Assembly: GCA_949285785.1 (NCBI GenBank)
Contig: CASEAG010000035.1
Coordinates: 1-58,118 of the forward strand
Direction of reading: 5' to 3'
From: an uncultured Spirochaetales bacterium
GTDB lineage: Bacteria > Spirochaetota > Spirochaetia > Sphaerochaetales > Sphaerochaetaceae
DNA: 58,118 nucleotides
Under the pieces are notes generated by a model. The model did not search any database. It was given only the letters and a program-made list of their open reading frames with translations, and had not been told where the DNA came from. A program made the position numbers and the translations under genes. Position 1 is the first letter of the stretch; each line of letters opens with the position of its first letter. Below, one piece after another: positions 40,353-49,695 of the stretch.

Positions 40353-42301
40353 GCCATCTCCTCCCTGATCTGGTTCAGTCTGCCGCCGCGGATGAGCATG
40401 TCCGCCTGCTGTGCGGTGACGTCGAGCCTCATGCCATACGTCCTGCCGTTGGTGAGGTCCCTGACCTCGACCAGACCGCCCTCCAGCGCCCTTCTCACCT
40501 GGGATGGCGCATCATCGATGACCAGTTCATGACCCTGGCAGATCTCGTCGTAATCCTCCTGGGTGACGATGGTCAGCGGCATGATGCCGAAGTTGCACAG
40601 ATTGGCCTGGTGGATGCGCTCTATCGAGAGGGCCATGACCGCCTTGACGCCAAGATACATCGGGCAGATTGCGGCATGCTCTCTGGAGGAGCCCTGGCCG
40701 TAGCTCCAGCCGGCGACGATGAACGAGGCCCTGCCCTCGTCCCTGAGCGCTGCAGAGCGCACATGGAAGTCGGGATCGACGTTCTCGAAGACGAATGTCG
40801 AGTACAACGGTATGTTCGACCTGTACTTGAGCCTTGCACCTGCAGGCATTATATGGTCGGTCGTTATCTTGTCGCCGACCTTGATCGCGACCTCGCCGCG
40901 GATCGTATCCGTCATCGGGTCGCACTTCGGCGGCTGGCCGATGTTCGGGCCGCGGATTATCCGGACACGGAAGCCGTCCTCCGGCGGGAACGACAGCATT
41001 CCATCGTCGCACAGGAAGGAGTCGACCGGAACATCTCCGGGAGCCTCGATGTCGTCCTGGGCAAGCGGATCGACGATCACACCGGCGATCGCGCTGAGCG
41101 CCGCGACCTCCGGGCTCACGAGGTAGACCTGCGCCGACGCCGTACCGCTCCTTCCCTCGAAGTTGCGGTTGTTCGTCCTGAGGGACACCGCATCGGTCGA
41201 AGGGCTCTGGTGGTTGCCGATGCAGAAGCCGCATGCCGATTCCAGTATCCTGGCACCAGCCATCTCCATCTTCTCGAGAGTTCCGTCGCGGGTGATCATC
41301 ATCAGCACCTGGCGGCTGCCCGGTGCTATTCCAAGCGACATGTCCGCCGCGATGCGCCGTCCTTCAAGTATGCGGCCGACCTTGACCATGTCGGCGTATG
41401 ACGAGTTGGTGCACGAGCCGATCAGCACCTGGTCGACCTTCATGCCTGCAAGCTGGCTGATCCTCTTCACGTTGCCGGGCGAATGCGGACAGGCGGCCAT
41501 CGGCTCGAGCGACGACAGGTCGATCTCGAAAAGGTCGTCATATGGCGCCCCCTCGTCTGCACATAGTCCATGGAAGGCCTCGGCCCTCCCCTGGGCCTCG
41601 AGGAAGGAGCGGGTCACGTCGTCGGACGGGAAGATGGAGCATGTGACACCGCACTCGGCGCCCATGTTGCATATTGTGGCGCGTTCCGGCACGGAGAGCG
41701 TCGACACGCCGTCTCCGTTATACTCGAAGACCGTGTTGACATTGCCCTTGACCCCGAAGTGCTCCAGGACTGCGAGTATGACGTCCTTGGCGCTGACGAA
41801 TGGCCTGAGACGTCCGTGGAGCCTGATCTCGACGACGCGGGGGCAGACCATCGGAAAGGGTACGCCGGCCATGGCCAGGGCTACATCCAGACCGCCTGCA
41901 CCGATCGCCACCATGCCAAGGCCGCCACCTGTCGGGGTGTGGCTGTCCGAACCCAGCAGCGTCTTTCCACACTCGCCGAACCTCTCGAGGTGCACCTGGT
42001 GGCAGATGCCGTTTCCCGCCCGCGAGAACACGATCCCCTTCGCCGCCGCCACGCTTTGGAGATAACGGTGGTCGTCGGCGTTCTCGAAGCCGACCTGGAC
42101 CGTATTGTGGTCCACATAACTGACAGCAAGCTCGTTGCGCACCCTGTCCAGCCCGATCGATTCGAACTGCAGGTAGGCCATCGTGCCAGTCGCATCCTGG
42201 GTGAGCGTCTGGTCGATCCTGATCGAGATTGCAGCACCCGCCTCGAGCCGTCCTTCGACGAGATGTGACGAGAGCACCTTGTATGTCATGTTCAGGGGCA
42301 T
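40349..42301 (-). CDS. acn: aconitate hydratase (mitochondrial-like)
   Basis: 650 residues, start ATG 42301 chosen because GGGAGG is 8 nt upstream (an ATG at 42307 is too close). Fe-S enzyme, isomerises citrate to isocitrate. Cluster ligands in [11 protein letters not shown] and [28 protein letters not shown] upstream; C-terminal swivel domain with [14 protein letters not shown]. Length fits the shorter aconitase type. First gene of aconitase-icd-DUF6506-GNAT. Divergent from the PAP2-like gene. Confidence 0.95.
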   Translation of the reverse strand: MPLNMTYKVLSSHLVEGRLEAGAAISIRIDQTLTQDATGTMAYLQFESIGLDRVRNELAVSYVDHNTVQVGFENADDHRYLQSVAAAKGIVFSRAGNGICHQVHLERFGECGKTLLGSDSHTPTGGGLGMVAIGAGGLDVALAMAGVPFPMVCPRVVEIRLHGRLRPFVSAKDVILAVLEHFGVKGNVNTVFEYNGDGVSTLSVPERATICNMGAECGVTCSIFPSDDVTRSFLEAQGRAEAFHGLCADEGAPYDDLFEIDLSSLEPMAACPHSPGNVKRISQLAGMKVDQVLIGSCTNSSYADMVKVGRILEGRRIAADMSLGIAPGSRQVLMMITRDGTLEKMEMAGARILESACGFCIGNHQSPSTDAVSLRTNNRNFEGRSGTASAQVYLVSPEVAALSAIAGVIVDPLAQDDIEAPGDVPVDSFLCDDGMLSFPPEDGFRVRIIRGPNIGQPPKCDPMTDTIRGEVAIKVGDKITTDHIMPAGARLKYRSNIPLYSTFVFENVDPDFHVRSAALRDEGRASFIVAGWSYGQGSSREHAAICPMYLGVKAVMALSIERIHQANLCNFGIMPLTIVTQEDYDEICQGHELVIDDAPSQVRRALEGGLVEVRDLTNGRTYGMRLDVTAQQADMLIRGGRLNQIREEMA

Positions 42302-42340
42302 TGTCATGTCCTCCCGGCGCCTGTTGCGCCCTTGTTGCCG

Positions 42341-42368
42341 ATTCTATCCCACATGCCGCATTTGATAA
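42341..42368 (-). promoter_or_regulatory. aconitase operon promoter
   Basis: On the minus strand: -35 TTATCA (42368-42363), 16-bp spacer, -10 TAGAAT (42346-42341). It leads into a 40-nt leader with GGGAGG. Confidence 0.5.
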
Positions 42369-42392
42369 AGATTGGACAGCATCATGTCATAG

Positions 42393-42421
42393 TTGATATT
42401 AATCATCCCGTAAACTAGAAT
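42393..42421 (+). promoter_or_regulatory. promoter of the PAP2-like gene
   Basis: -35 TTGATA (42393-42398), 17-bp spacer, -10 TAGAAT (42416-42421). Only 1 nt separates the -10 from the in-frame ATG at 42423, so the GTG at 42429 (7 nt after the -10) is the likelier start. Confidence 0.6.
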
Positions 42422-42428
42422 CATGCGT

Positions 42429-42890
42429 GTGGAGAACAACATACTGCTCAACGCCCCGCTCGTGTCAGCGTTCCTGGCCTGGCTGGTGGCCCAGTTCCTC
42501 AAGCCGTTCATAGCCAAGGCGATGGGCCATGGCTTCAATCCCCACATGTTCCTGACCACGGGAGGCATGCCCAGCTCGCATACCGCGACCGTCGTGGCGC
42601 TATCCACATCGGTCGGCATGACACGTGGACTGCAGAGCTATTCGTTCGCCATCTGCGTCGTGTTCTCCCTGATCGTCATCCACGACTCCATGAACATCAG
42701 GCTCGAGGCAGGCAAGCAGGCCGACATCATCAACGAATGGTCGAGGATCCTGTCCGAAATACACAAGGACGGACTCTTCAAGCAGGAGCATCTCAAGACC
42801 ATGCTCGGCCACTCGTTCTCCCAGGTGGTGGCAGGCATCATCCTGGGACTCGTGGTGGGCCTTGTCGTCACCTCGCTGATGCCGTTCTAG
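42429..42890 (+). CDS. divergent PAP2 family membrane protein (DUF212)
   Basis: 153 residues from GTG 42429. Membrane protein with FLTTGGMPSSHTATVVALSTSVG, which is the PAP2-like signature (GGMPSSH), and a C-terminal pair of hydrophobic segments with VVAGIILGLVVG. DUF212 proteins resemble acid phosphatase/lipid phosphatases; catalytic activity is not proven. The start is set by the -10 at 42416-42421. Confidence 0.8.
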   Translation: MENNILLNAPLVSAFLAWLVAQFLKPFIAKAMGHGFNPHMFLTTGGMPSSHTATVVALSTSVGMTRGLQSYSFAICVVFSLIVIHDSMNIRLEAGKQADIINEWSRILSEIHKDGLFKQEHLKTMLGHSFSQVVAGIILGLVVGLVVTSLMPF

Positions 42891-42899
42891 TATGGATTC

Positions 42900-42922
42900 A
42901 CCATGGCAACGTGTGCCATGGT
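42900..42922. other. perfect hairpin downstream of the PAP2-like gene
   Basis: 9-bp perfect stem ACCATGGCA / TGCCATGGT (42900-42908 and 42914-42922), 10 bp after the PAP2-like stop. No T run follows on either strand. It may be a weak transcript end or a processing signal. Confidence 0.4.
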
Positions 42923-42971
42923 CAGAAAAATCCTCTTTCCCTCCATGGCCCTTTCATGCATTCTTGGTCAC

Positions 42972-43628
42972 ATGAACTGGCTTGAAAGACACATCACGTT
43001 ACAGGTATATGACGACAGGAAGGCGGAGATGGAGAACGCCGTCACCCATTTCATCGGATCGGCGCTTTCGCTCATCGGACTGGTCCTGGTGCTGATGAAT
43101 CTCGATGCGGCGAAAAGCGCTCCAGTCAAGGCTGGCATGGTGATATTCGCCCTGACAAACGTCCTGCTGTACACGGCAAGCGGCCTCTACCACTTCCTTC
43201 CCGCAGGCAACGCGAAGAGGATCTGCCGCATACTCGACCACAGCAACATATATTTCCTGATAGCGGGGACATACACTCCCCTGCTCCTGTATGTGGGTAC
43301 GCCCAGGACCATCGCGCTCACCGCATTCATGTGGGTCGTGGCACTGCTGGGCGTCGCATTCACCCTCTTCTTCTGGGGACGGCTCAAGCCGCTGCACCCA
43401 ATACTCTACCTTCTGATGGGCTGGGTGATCGTGTTCTTCTGGGATGACGTGGTGCCGTTCCTTCCAGAAGGCATAATGCCCTACATCGTGGCCGGAGGCG
43501 TCACCTACTCGCTCGGAGTCGTGTTCTATGCGATGAAGAGGCTTCCACACTACCATGCCATATGGCACATGTTCGTGCTTGCCGGATCGATCTGGTTCTA
43601 TGTCGGCATCTATGGTCATCTGCTGTGA
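42972..43628 (+). CDS. hemolysin III / AdipoR-like membrane protein
   Basis: 218 residues from ATG 42972 (the upstream in-frame ATG is in a hairpin). Seven hydrophobic segments with the HlyIII signatures ENAVTHFIGSALS (His), YTASGLYHFLP, HSNIYFLIAGTYTP and HAIWHMFVLAGS, the metal-site histidines of the progestin/adipoQ-receptor fold. Function in bacteria uncertain; the old name reflects a hemolysin claim. The start has no ribosome-binding site. Confidence 0.85.
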   Translation: MNWLERHITLQVYDDRKAEMENAVTHFIGSALSLIGLVLVLMNLDAAKSAPVKAGMVIFALTNVLLYTASGLYHFLPAGNAKRICRILDHSNIYFLIAGTYTPLLLYVGTPRTIALTAFMWVVALLGVAFTLFFWGRLKPLHPILYLLMGWVIVFFWDDVVPFLPEGIMPYIVAGGVTYSLGVVFYAMKRLPHYHAIWHMFVLAGSIWFYVGIYGHLL

Positions 43629-43649
43629 CAATCTGCTATATTTTCTTCC

Positions 43650-44456
43650 ATGGGCAGAAAGGACGATGAGAGACGGGCAGTCGAGTTGGCGAGGCGCAGC
43701 GAGGCCTTCGATGAGTTCTACTCGTCCATCTGGGCCGCGCGCTGGCCGGCAATCCGCTCGGCGCTTGTGCAGGAGAGACATCCGGTCGCATTCTCTCATA
43801 ACCTCGTGAAACCATACTATATGGACGAAGCCAGCATCTGCACGGCCCATCTGCTGCCACTTGCCGATGGAGACCGGGTCCTTGACATGTGCGCGGCGCC
43901 AGGAGGCAAGACGCTCGTTCTCGCCAGCCGTCTCGATGGACGGGGCGAGATCGTGGCGAACGACCGTTCCAGGGATCGGAGGTCACGCCTTGACAACGTC
44001 ATCAGGGAACATCTCGACGAGAGACTGGCCTCCACTGTCAGGACCACCTGCCGCGATGCCTCCCGCTGGGGGCTGTATGAAAAGGATGCCTACGATGCCA
44101 TCCTTCTGGATGCACCATGCTCTAGCGAACGGCATGTGATCAACAGCCGTGAACATATGGCGATGTGGTCTCCCAACAGGCCGAAGAGGCTGGCCATGGA
44201 GCAATTCGGACTGCTCTCGTCTGCACTGATGAGCGTGCGCCCGGGAGGCTTCATACTCTACTCCACATGCTCGCTCAATCCAAGGGAGGACGAGATGGTC
44301 GTCGAGCGGCTGCTGACCAGACGGCCTGGACAGGTCGAGGAGATTGAGGTCGATGTCGCCAGAGCCGAGCGCAGGGCACATGGAGCCATGATCCTCCCGG
44401 ACAGTGCCGATGGGCTGGGTCCGATGTATTTCTGCCTCCTGAGGAAGACGACATGA
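43650..44456 (+). CDS. RsmB/NOP2 (NSUN)-family RNA m5C methyltransferase
   Basis: 268 residues. SAM-dependent cytosine-C5 methyltransferase domain: VLDMCAAPGGKTLVLAS, DAPCSS with one catalytic Cys, then YSTCSLNPREDE with the second. The N-terminal part is short, so target RNA (rRNA or tRNA) is unknown. Start ATG 43650 is 7 nt after TATATT (43637-43642) and has no ribosome-binding site. The next gene overlaps by 4 bp. Confidence 0.9.
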   Translation: MGRKDDERRAVELARRSEAFDEFYSSIWAARWPAIRSALVQERHPVAFSHNLVKPYYMDEASICTAHLLPLADGDRVLDMCAAPGGKTLVLASRLDGRGEIVANDRSRDRRSRLDNVIREHLDERLASTVRTTCRDASRWGLYEKDAYDAILLDAPCSSERHVINSREHMAMWSPNRPKRLAMEQFGLLSSALMSVRPGGFILYSTCSLNPREDEMVVERLLTRRPGQVEEIEVDVARAERRAHGAMILPDSADGLGPMYFCLLRKTT

Positions 44457-45550
44457 ACCGCGTGGGAATTGCAAGATGCACACAATACGATGAGGCCATC
44501 GTCGAGAGGGCTGTACGACAGGTCGTCGACGGGACGCTGTTCCCATCCTGTTCGGGGAAGAGAGTGCTGATCAAGCCGAACATCCTCTCCGACAGCCGCC
44601 CCGAGGCCGGGATAACCACGCATCCGCTGGTCGTCAAGGCCATGATCCGCATCTGCCAGGAGCGCGGTGCGTCGCAGGTGTATGTCGGGGACTCCCCCGG
44701 TCTTCATACACCGGCGTTCCATGGAGCATCATGCGGCATCGCCGAGGTATGTCGCATGACGGGAGCGACATGGGTGGACTTCAGCCGGGATGCTGTGCAG
44801 ATGACGCTTGAAGGCGGCGAGAAGGTCACCGTTGCAGGAATACTGGACGAGGTGGACTTCACCATCTCGCTTGCCAGATTCAAGACGCATCAGCTGATGT
44901 ACACGACCGGAGCGGTCAAGAACATATTCGGCATCATGCCCGGCCTCAACAAGAGTCCGATGCATCTGCGCCACCCTTCCCGCGACGATTTCGCACTTTT
45001 CATGACCCGTCTGTTTCGCAAGGCGAAGGTCGCCTACGCGCTCATCGACTCAGTCATCGGCATGGAAGGCCCAGGTCCTGCCAACGGGACGCTGCGATAC
45101 GTCGGCCTCATGATCGGAGGTGCCGACGCATTCCTGGTCGACAGGGCACAGGCAATCATAATGGGCCACGATCCTGCCGACATCCCGATTCTCGAGGCGG
45201 GACGCAGGGCCGGACTCGGCACAGGCGAGATCGCCTACCCGCTTCTTGATGCAGGCGATCTGGTCATCGACGATTTCAGGCGAATCGAGGTCGAGAAGTC
45301 CAGAGGGCTGTTCTCATCCCTTGTGCTGCCCTTCCTCACCAGAGCCCGGGACAGGCGCAAGGCACAGCAGCGACCGGAACCGCAGTTCGACCATGACAGA
45401 TGCGTGAAGTGTTCAAGATGTGTCCAGATCTGTCCGGCAAAGGCGCTTTCTCTGGACCGGACGGTCACGATCGACACCGGCAGATGCATACGCTGCTACT
45501 GCTGTGCCGAGGTGTGTCCGGCGGATGCAATCCGAATAGAGGAGAGATGA
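44453..45550 (+). CDS. DUF362 domain protein with C-terminal 4Fe-4S ferredoxin
   Basis: 365 residues. DUF362 region from start to about 300 (VLIKPNILSDSRPEAGITTHP, DSPGLHTPAFH, RFKTHQLMYTTGAVKN); the C-terminus has two 4Fe-4S motifs, CVKCSRCVQICP and CIRCYCCAEVCP. Related proteins in anaerobes are uncharacterised redox proteins. Coupled by ATGA to the methyltransferase upstream; the GT8 gene follows at 45551, directly after its stop. Confidence 0.85.
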   Translation: MNRVGIARCTQYDEAIVERAVRQVVDGTLFPSCSGKRVLIKPNILSDSRPEAGITTHPLVVKAMIRICQERGASQVYVGDSPGLHTPAFHGASCGIAEVCRMTGATWVDFSRDAVQMTLEGGEKVTVAGILDEVDFTISLARFKTHQLMYTTGAVKNIFGIMPGLNKSPMHLRHPSRDDFALFMTRLFRKAKVAYALIDSVIGMEGPGPANGTLRYVGLMIGGADAFLVDRAQAIIMGHDPADIPILEAGRRAGLGTGEIAYPLLDAGDLVIDDFRRIEVEKSRGLFSSLVLPFLTRARDRRKAQQRPEPQFDHDRCVKCSRCVQICPAKALSLDRTVTIDTGRCIRCYCCAEVCPADAIRIEER

Positions 45551-46387
45551 ATGGCGGACATTCTGTACTGCATCAACCATTCGTACACGGGACTGCTGAT
45601 GACGAACCTGTACTCGCTCAAGAGATTGTCAGGGCTCGACAGGCTGGACGTGCATGTCATCCACCGGGATCTGGACGAGACGGACATGAGAAGGATCAGG
45701 GCGCTTGAGAACGGGAACACCTCAATTTCGTTCATCCGCTTCGATGCGGGCCTGCTCAATGGATCTCCGACCACGTCCCGATACCCGCTGGAGATTTATT
45801 TCAGGCTGTTTGCTCCGATACTGCTTGAAAAGAACATTGATAGAATTCTTTATCTGGACGTAGATACAATCTGTATAAACAGTCTAGTTGAATTATATAA
45901 TACTGATATAGAAGATTATTATTTTGCAGGGTGTACCCATACCAAGAGGATGCTTACACGCATTAACGCCATCCGACTCGGCATGGGCAGTGGCAGCAAG
46001 GCCTGCTACATCAACACAGGCGTCATGCTCATGAACCTCTCCAGACTGAGGAGCGAATGGGATCCCGACAGGATCTTCGCCTTCATAAGGGACAGGGGGC
46101 AGACCTTCGTACTCCCCGACCAGGACATCATCATGGCGCTGTACGGAAGCCGCATCAGGCTGCTGGACACGTTGCGCTACAACCTCTCCGACAGGATCCT
46201 CCGCCTGAACAACATCAGCATGGACAGCAGGCGGATGAGCCTTGATGACGTAAGACGGCAGACCTGTCTCATACACTACTGCGGGCGTAGCAAGCCGTGG
46301 AAGGAACACTACATGGGACGACTTGGGGTGTTCTACTACGAGACGAAGAGACAGCTGGATGAGCATCTTGACCAGCTGCGCGGCTAG
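45551..46387 (+). CDS. glycosyltransferase family 8
   Basis: 278 residues. GT-A fold with the DxD-type motif YLDVDTICI (about 97-105) and the C-terminal HYCGRSKPW, as in GT8 (galactosyl/glucosyltransferases of cell-surface glycans). The start directly follows the DUF362 stop; GGAG at 45541-45544 provides the ribosome-binding site. The part at about 45800-45950 is very A+T-rich compared with the rest of the gene. Acceptor unknown. Confidence 0.85.
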   Translation: MADILYCINHSYTGLLMTNLYSLKRLSGLDRLDVHVIHRDLDETDMRRIRALENGNTSISFIRFDAGLLNGSPTTSRYPLEIYFRLFAPILLEKNIDRILYLDVDTICINSLVELYNTDIEDYYFAGCTHTKRMLTRINAIRLGMGSGSKACYINTGVMLMNLSRLRSEWDPDRIFAFIRDRGQTFVLPDQDIIMALYGSRIRLLDTLRYNLSDRILRLNNISMDSRRMSLDDVRRQTCLIHYCGRSKPWKEHYMGRLGVFYYETKRQLDEHLDQLRG

Positions 46388-46397
46388 AGGTTAGTTT
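46368..46397 (+). promoter_or_regulatory. promoter of the UvrD/Rep helicase gene
   Basis: -35 TTGACC (46368-46373, inside the end of GT8), 18-bp spacer, -10 TAGTTT (46392-46397), 8 nt before the ATG. Confidence 0.5.
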
Positions 46398-46405
46398 CTT
46401 TTGCC

Positions 46406-48400
46406 ATGGGATTCGATCTTGACAGTGAACTGAACGGCGAGCAGGCCGCTGCCGCCAGGAACATCCATGGCCCAAGCCTCATCATCGCCGGAGCAGGAAG
46501 CGGCAAGACCAGGATGATGACCTATCGTATAGCGCACATGCTGGACGAGGGGATCACGGAGGACCAGATCCTGGCTCTCACATTCACAAACAAGGCCGCA
46601 AAGGAGATGAGCGAGCGCATCAGATCGCTTACCGGCAAGCCTCTCAAGAGACTGACGACCACGACCTTCCACTCCTTCGGTCTGGGGCTTCTCAAGCAGT
46701 ACATCCAGCATCTGGGATACAGGAACAACTTCACCATCTACGACACCAACGACAACATGTCGCTGATCAGGCAGGTGATTGCAGGTCTCGACCTGCAGGC
46801 CGACGACTACAACATGTATTCGCTCCTGACCCTCTTCTCCGATCTCAAGACAGGCCGGGTGAAGGAGATCCAGAACAAGGACGGGGCACTGGGAAGAATC
46901 TACGAGGAATGGCTGCTTAGCCAGAAGGCATACAACGTCGTCGACTTCGACGATCTGATCATCCTGCCCATCCGCATATTCGAGAAGAGACCGGATGTGC
47001 TGGAGAAGGTCCAGGAGCGGTTCAGATACATCATGGTGGATGAATTCCAGGACACCTCGCTTCTCCAGTACCGCATGGTCTCCATGATCGCCCAAAAGGA
47101 GCGCAACATCTGCGTCGTCGGAGATGATGACCAGAGCATCTACTCCTGGCGTGGCGCGAACTACAGGAACATAGTGATGTTCGAGCAGGACTTCCCTGAG
47201 CGCAAGGAATACAAGCTTGAGCGCAACTACCGATCCACAGGCAACATCCTGGAGGCTGCAAACAACCTGATAGTCCACAACAGCGAGCGCAAGAGCAAGA
47301 AGCTTTGGACAAGCGGGGAGAAGGGAAGCAGCATCTTCGTCATCTCCCCGGAGGACGAGGACGAGGAGGCCTTCATGATCGCCGAGGGCATCAGGAAGCG
47401 TCACAGGGACTACGGTGTCCCATATTGCGAGTTCGGCATCCTTGTTCGTACGAACTCCCTGCTCGCCACGCTTGAGAACGCTCTGATGGAGAACGGCATA
47501 ACGTGTGCAGTCTCCGGAGGATCCAGCTTCTTCGACCGCAAGGAGGTGCGCGACATCCTGTGCTACCTCAAGCTCATCGTCAACAGCGATGACGATGCCA
47601 GTCTGCTGAGGGTGATCAACACGCCAAGACGGGGAATCGGGCGTGTAAGCGTCGAGAAGCTCAGGAAATACGCAGAGGAGCGCAGGATCTCGCTGTTCGA
47701 TGCCATGACCGAGTTCGCCTATGCCGCAGACTCCCCGGTCAGGGGACGAAGCCAGGAAAACCTCAAGACGTTCAGCAGGCTTGTCCTCGACTGGCAGAAG
47801 GCACTGGAGGATGGAAGACTTGCCACCCTTGTCTCGAACGTCATCGACGGCATCGGCTACCGCGAAATGCTGTACGAGGAGTATCCGGACAAGCCCAGGC
47901 TCATAGACTTCAAGATGAAGAGTCTCGAGTTCCTGGTCTCCCGTATCTCGCGCTTCGAGAGGAACAATCCGGATTCGTCCCTGAGGGACTACCTGAACCT
48001 CATGAGCCTTGACGGAAAGGAGAACAGCGACCGGGAGGATGAGAAGGTCAACCTGATGACGATGCATGCCTCGAAAGGGCTTGAATTCGACACGGTCTAT
48101 CTTGCAGGGGTCGAAGACAACATAATCCCCTCCTCCAGGGCACTCGAGGAGGATGCAAAGAACATAGACGAGGAGCGCAGGCTGTTCTATGTCGCCATAA
48201 CAAGGGCGCGCAGGATGCTGACGATCAGCCACTGCGGATACAGGAAGGACCGCATGGGCGAACGCCATATGGCCCTGCCCTCACGGTTCCTGGAGGAGAT
48301 ACCATCCACACTGTTCAGCGAGGATGAGGCGATGTACGCCGCAAGCGACGAGGACAGGATCGACATGCTGAACGCACTCATCGAGAAGTTCAGATCCTAG
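46406..48400 (+). CDS. UvrD/Rep/PcrA-type superfamily 1 DNA helicase
   Basis: 664 residues. 3'-5' helicase for DNA repair and replication. Motifs: Walker A GAGSGKTRMM (about 29-36), Ia TFTNKAAKEM, II DEFQDTS (about 211), III DDDQSIYSWRGA, IV ERNYRST, V MTMHASKGLEFD, VI FYVAITRAR. The C-terminus is short relative to UvrD/PcrA, without the long tail that binds RNA polymerase or UvrB. Start ATG 46406 is 8 nt after a -10 and has no ribosome-binding site. Overlaps the convergent PTS gene by 4 bp. Confidence 0.95.
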   Translation: MGFDLDSELNGEQAAAARNIHGPSLIIAGAGSGKTRMMTYRIAHMLDEGITEDQILALTFTNKAAKEMSERIRSLTGKPLKRLTTTTFHSFGLGLLKQYIQHLGYRNNFTIYDTNDNMSLIRQVIAGLDLQADDYNMYSLLTLFSDLKTGRVKEIQNKDGALGRIYEEWLLSQKAYNVVDFDDLIILPIRIFEKRPDVLEKVQERFRYIMVDEFQDTSLLQYRMVSMIAQKERNICVVGDDDQSIYSWRGANYRNIVMFEQDFPERKEYKLERNYRSTGNILEAANNLIVHNSERKSKKLWTSGEKGSSIFVISPEDEDEEAFMIAEGIRKRHRDYGVPYCEFGILVRTNSLLATLENALMENGITCAVSGGSSFFDRKEVRDILCYLKLIVNSDDDASLLRVINTPRRGIGRVSVEKLRKYAEERRISLFDAMTEFAYAADSPVRGRSQENLKTFSRLVLDWQKALEDGRLATLVSNVIDGIGYREMLYEEYPDKPRLIDFKMKSLEFLVSRISRFERNNPDSSLRDYLNLMSLDGKENSDREDEKVNLMTMHASKGLEFDTVYLAGVEDNIIPSSRALEEDAKNIDEERRLFYVAITRARRMLTISHCGYRKDRMGERHMALPSRFLEEIPSTLFSEDEAMYAASDEDRIDMLNALIEKFRS

Positions 48401-49410
48401 CTCAGCAGCATGTCTCCATCATGAATCCAGCCGCGCCTCCTCATGAATGTGCTGATGGCAAGGGTGATGACGGCCGGAAGGAGGAAATGGAGCAGAACGA
48501 TCTGCCAGATGCAACCGGGCCCCATCACTGCGACCGCATTGAACTGGCCGACCAGACCCGAGGTGCCCATTCCGGCGCCAGAGGCGTTGTTGGTCATTCT
48601 GAACACGCAGGTGGATACCGGCCCGAGCAGGGCTGAGGTCAACGTAGGCGGAATCCAGATCCTCCAGTTCTTCCAGATGTTCGGAATCTGGAGCATGCTG
48701 GTTCCCAGTCCCTGGCTTATCAGGCCTCCTATCCTGTTCTCCTTATAGGAGGCGACGGCGAAGCCGACCATCTGGCAACAGCAGCCACAGCAGGCGGCAC
48801 CGGCGGCAAGTCCATCAAGGCCCAGCGAGATGCAGATGGCCGCAGAGGAAATGGGCAGTGTCAGGACCATTCCCACGACAGTAGAGACGAGAACGCCCAT
48901 CGGCAGTGGATAAAGCTGAGTCAGCTGGTTTATGAAGGCGCCTATCGCATTCATCAGCGCAGCTACAACAGGCGAAAGGAAGATGCCTACGATGGATCCA
49001 GAGAGGATCGTGAAGACCGGCACGAGGATTATGTCGACCTTCGTCCTGCCAGATATCCATCTTCCGCACAGAGCACCGACAAGGGCGGCGACGGTCGCAC
49101 CAAGCGGTTCACCCGTCGAAAGGGCGAATGAGGACAAGGCCAGGGTCCCTGCCCCGACCGCTCCCGTCACACATGACGAGTAGCGTGCCAGAGGAGGAGC
49201 AGCGACGGCATTGGCCACCCCTATTCCGATTGCTGGTCCGGTCATGTACTGGGCGATCTGTCCAATCGAGACGAGGATATCCAATCCGGCATATGTTCCG
49301 ATCTGCTTGATGATCAGGCCGATGATAAGTGATGCAAAAAGTCCCTGGGCCATTCCGTTAAGGACCTTGACGACGGCATCTGCGATGCCTTTGGAGTTGA
49401 GACTATCCAT
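48397..49410 (-). CDS. PTS sugar transporter subunit IIC-like protein
   Basis: 337 residues from ATG 49410 (GGAGA 8 nt upstream). About nine hydrophobic segments, with MDSLNSKGIADAVVKVLNGMA at the N-terminus and conserved GTSGLVGQFNAVAVMG near the C-terminus, as in the EIIC_2 family. No IIA or IIB domain is fused or adjacent, so it must work with components encoded elsewhere or transport without them. Substrate unknown. Convergent with uvrD-like gene. Confidence 0.75.
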   Translation of the reverse strand: MDSLNSKGIADAVVKVLNGMAQGLFASLIIGLIIKQIGTYAGLDILVSIGQIAQYMTGPAIGIGVANAVAAPPLARYSSCVTGAVGAGTLALSSFALSTGEPLGATVAALVGALCGRWISGRTKVDIILVPVFTILSGSIVGIFLSPVVAALMNAIGAFINQLTQLYPLPMGVLVSTVVGMVLTLPISSAAICISLGLDGLAAGAACCGCCCQMVGFAVASYKENRIGGLISQGLGTSMLQIPNIWKNWRIWIPPTLTSALLGPVSTCVFRMTNNASGAGMGTSGLVGQFNAVAVMGPGCIWQIVLLHFLLPAVITLAISTFMRRRGWIHDGDMLLS

Positions 49411-49695
49411 GATGGTCTCTCCATGAAATTGGTGGGAAGAATTCGGATGGCGAACAGACAGCATCAGGAGCATCTCCCTGATACAGGCCTCCGGCAACTG
49501 AAAATCTACCTGAAAAAGGTTTGAATGTGAATAGACGAGGGAACTGGAGAATACATATGAAACTTCATTACTATTTATATATCATATGAATATATAATTT
49601 TTTTTATTATGATAAGTTATTGATATAGTTAATAAAAATAATTTTATAAGTTAACCATAAAATCAAAATTGATTTAATATCATAGATATAATTTT
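49411..49695. other. A+T-rich intergenic region
   Basis: 285 bp upstream of the PTS gene, downstream of Nudix. The part from about 49550 to 49700 is almost pure A/T (including TTTTTTTTATTATG). No gene is seen. It marks the point where the intergenic DNA changes from G+C-rich to A+T-rich. Confidence 0.6.

Noticed and set aside
46391-48268. 625-residue minus-strand open frame
   Set aside because: Antisense shadow of the UvrD/Rep helicase.
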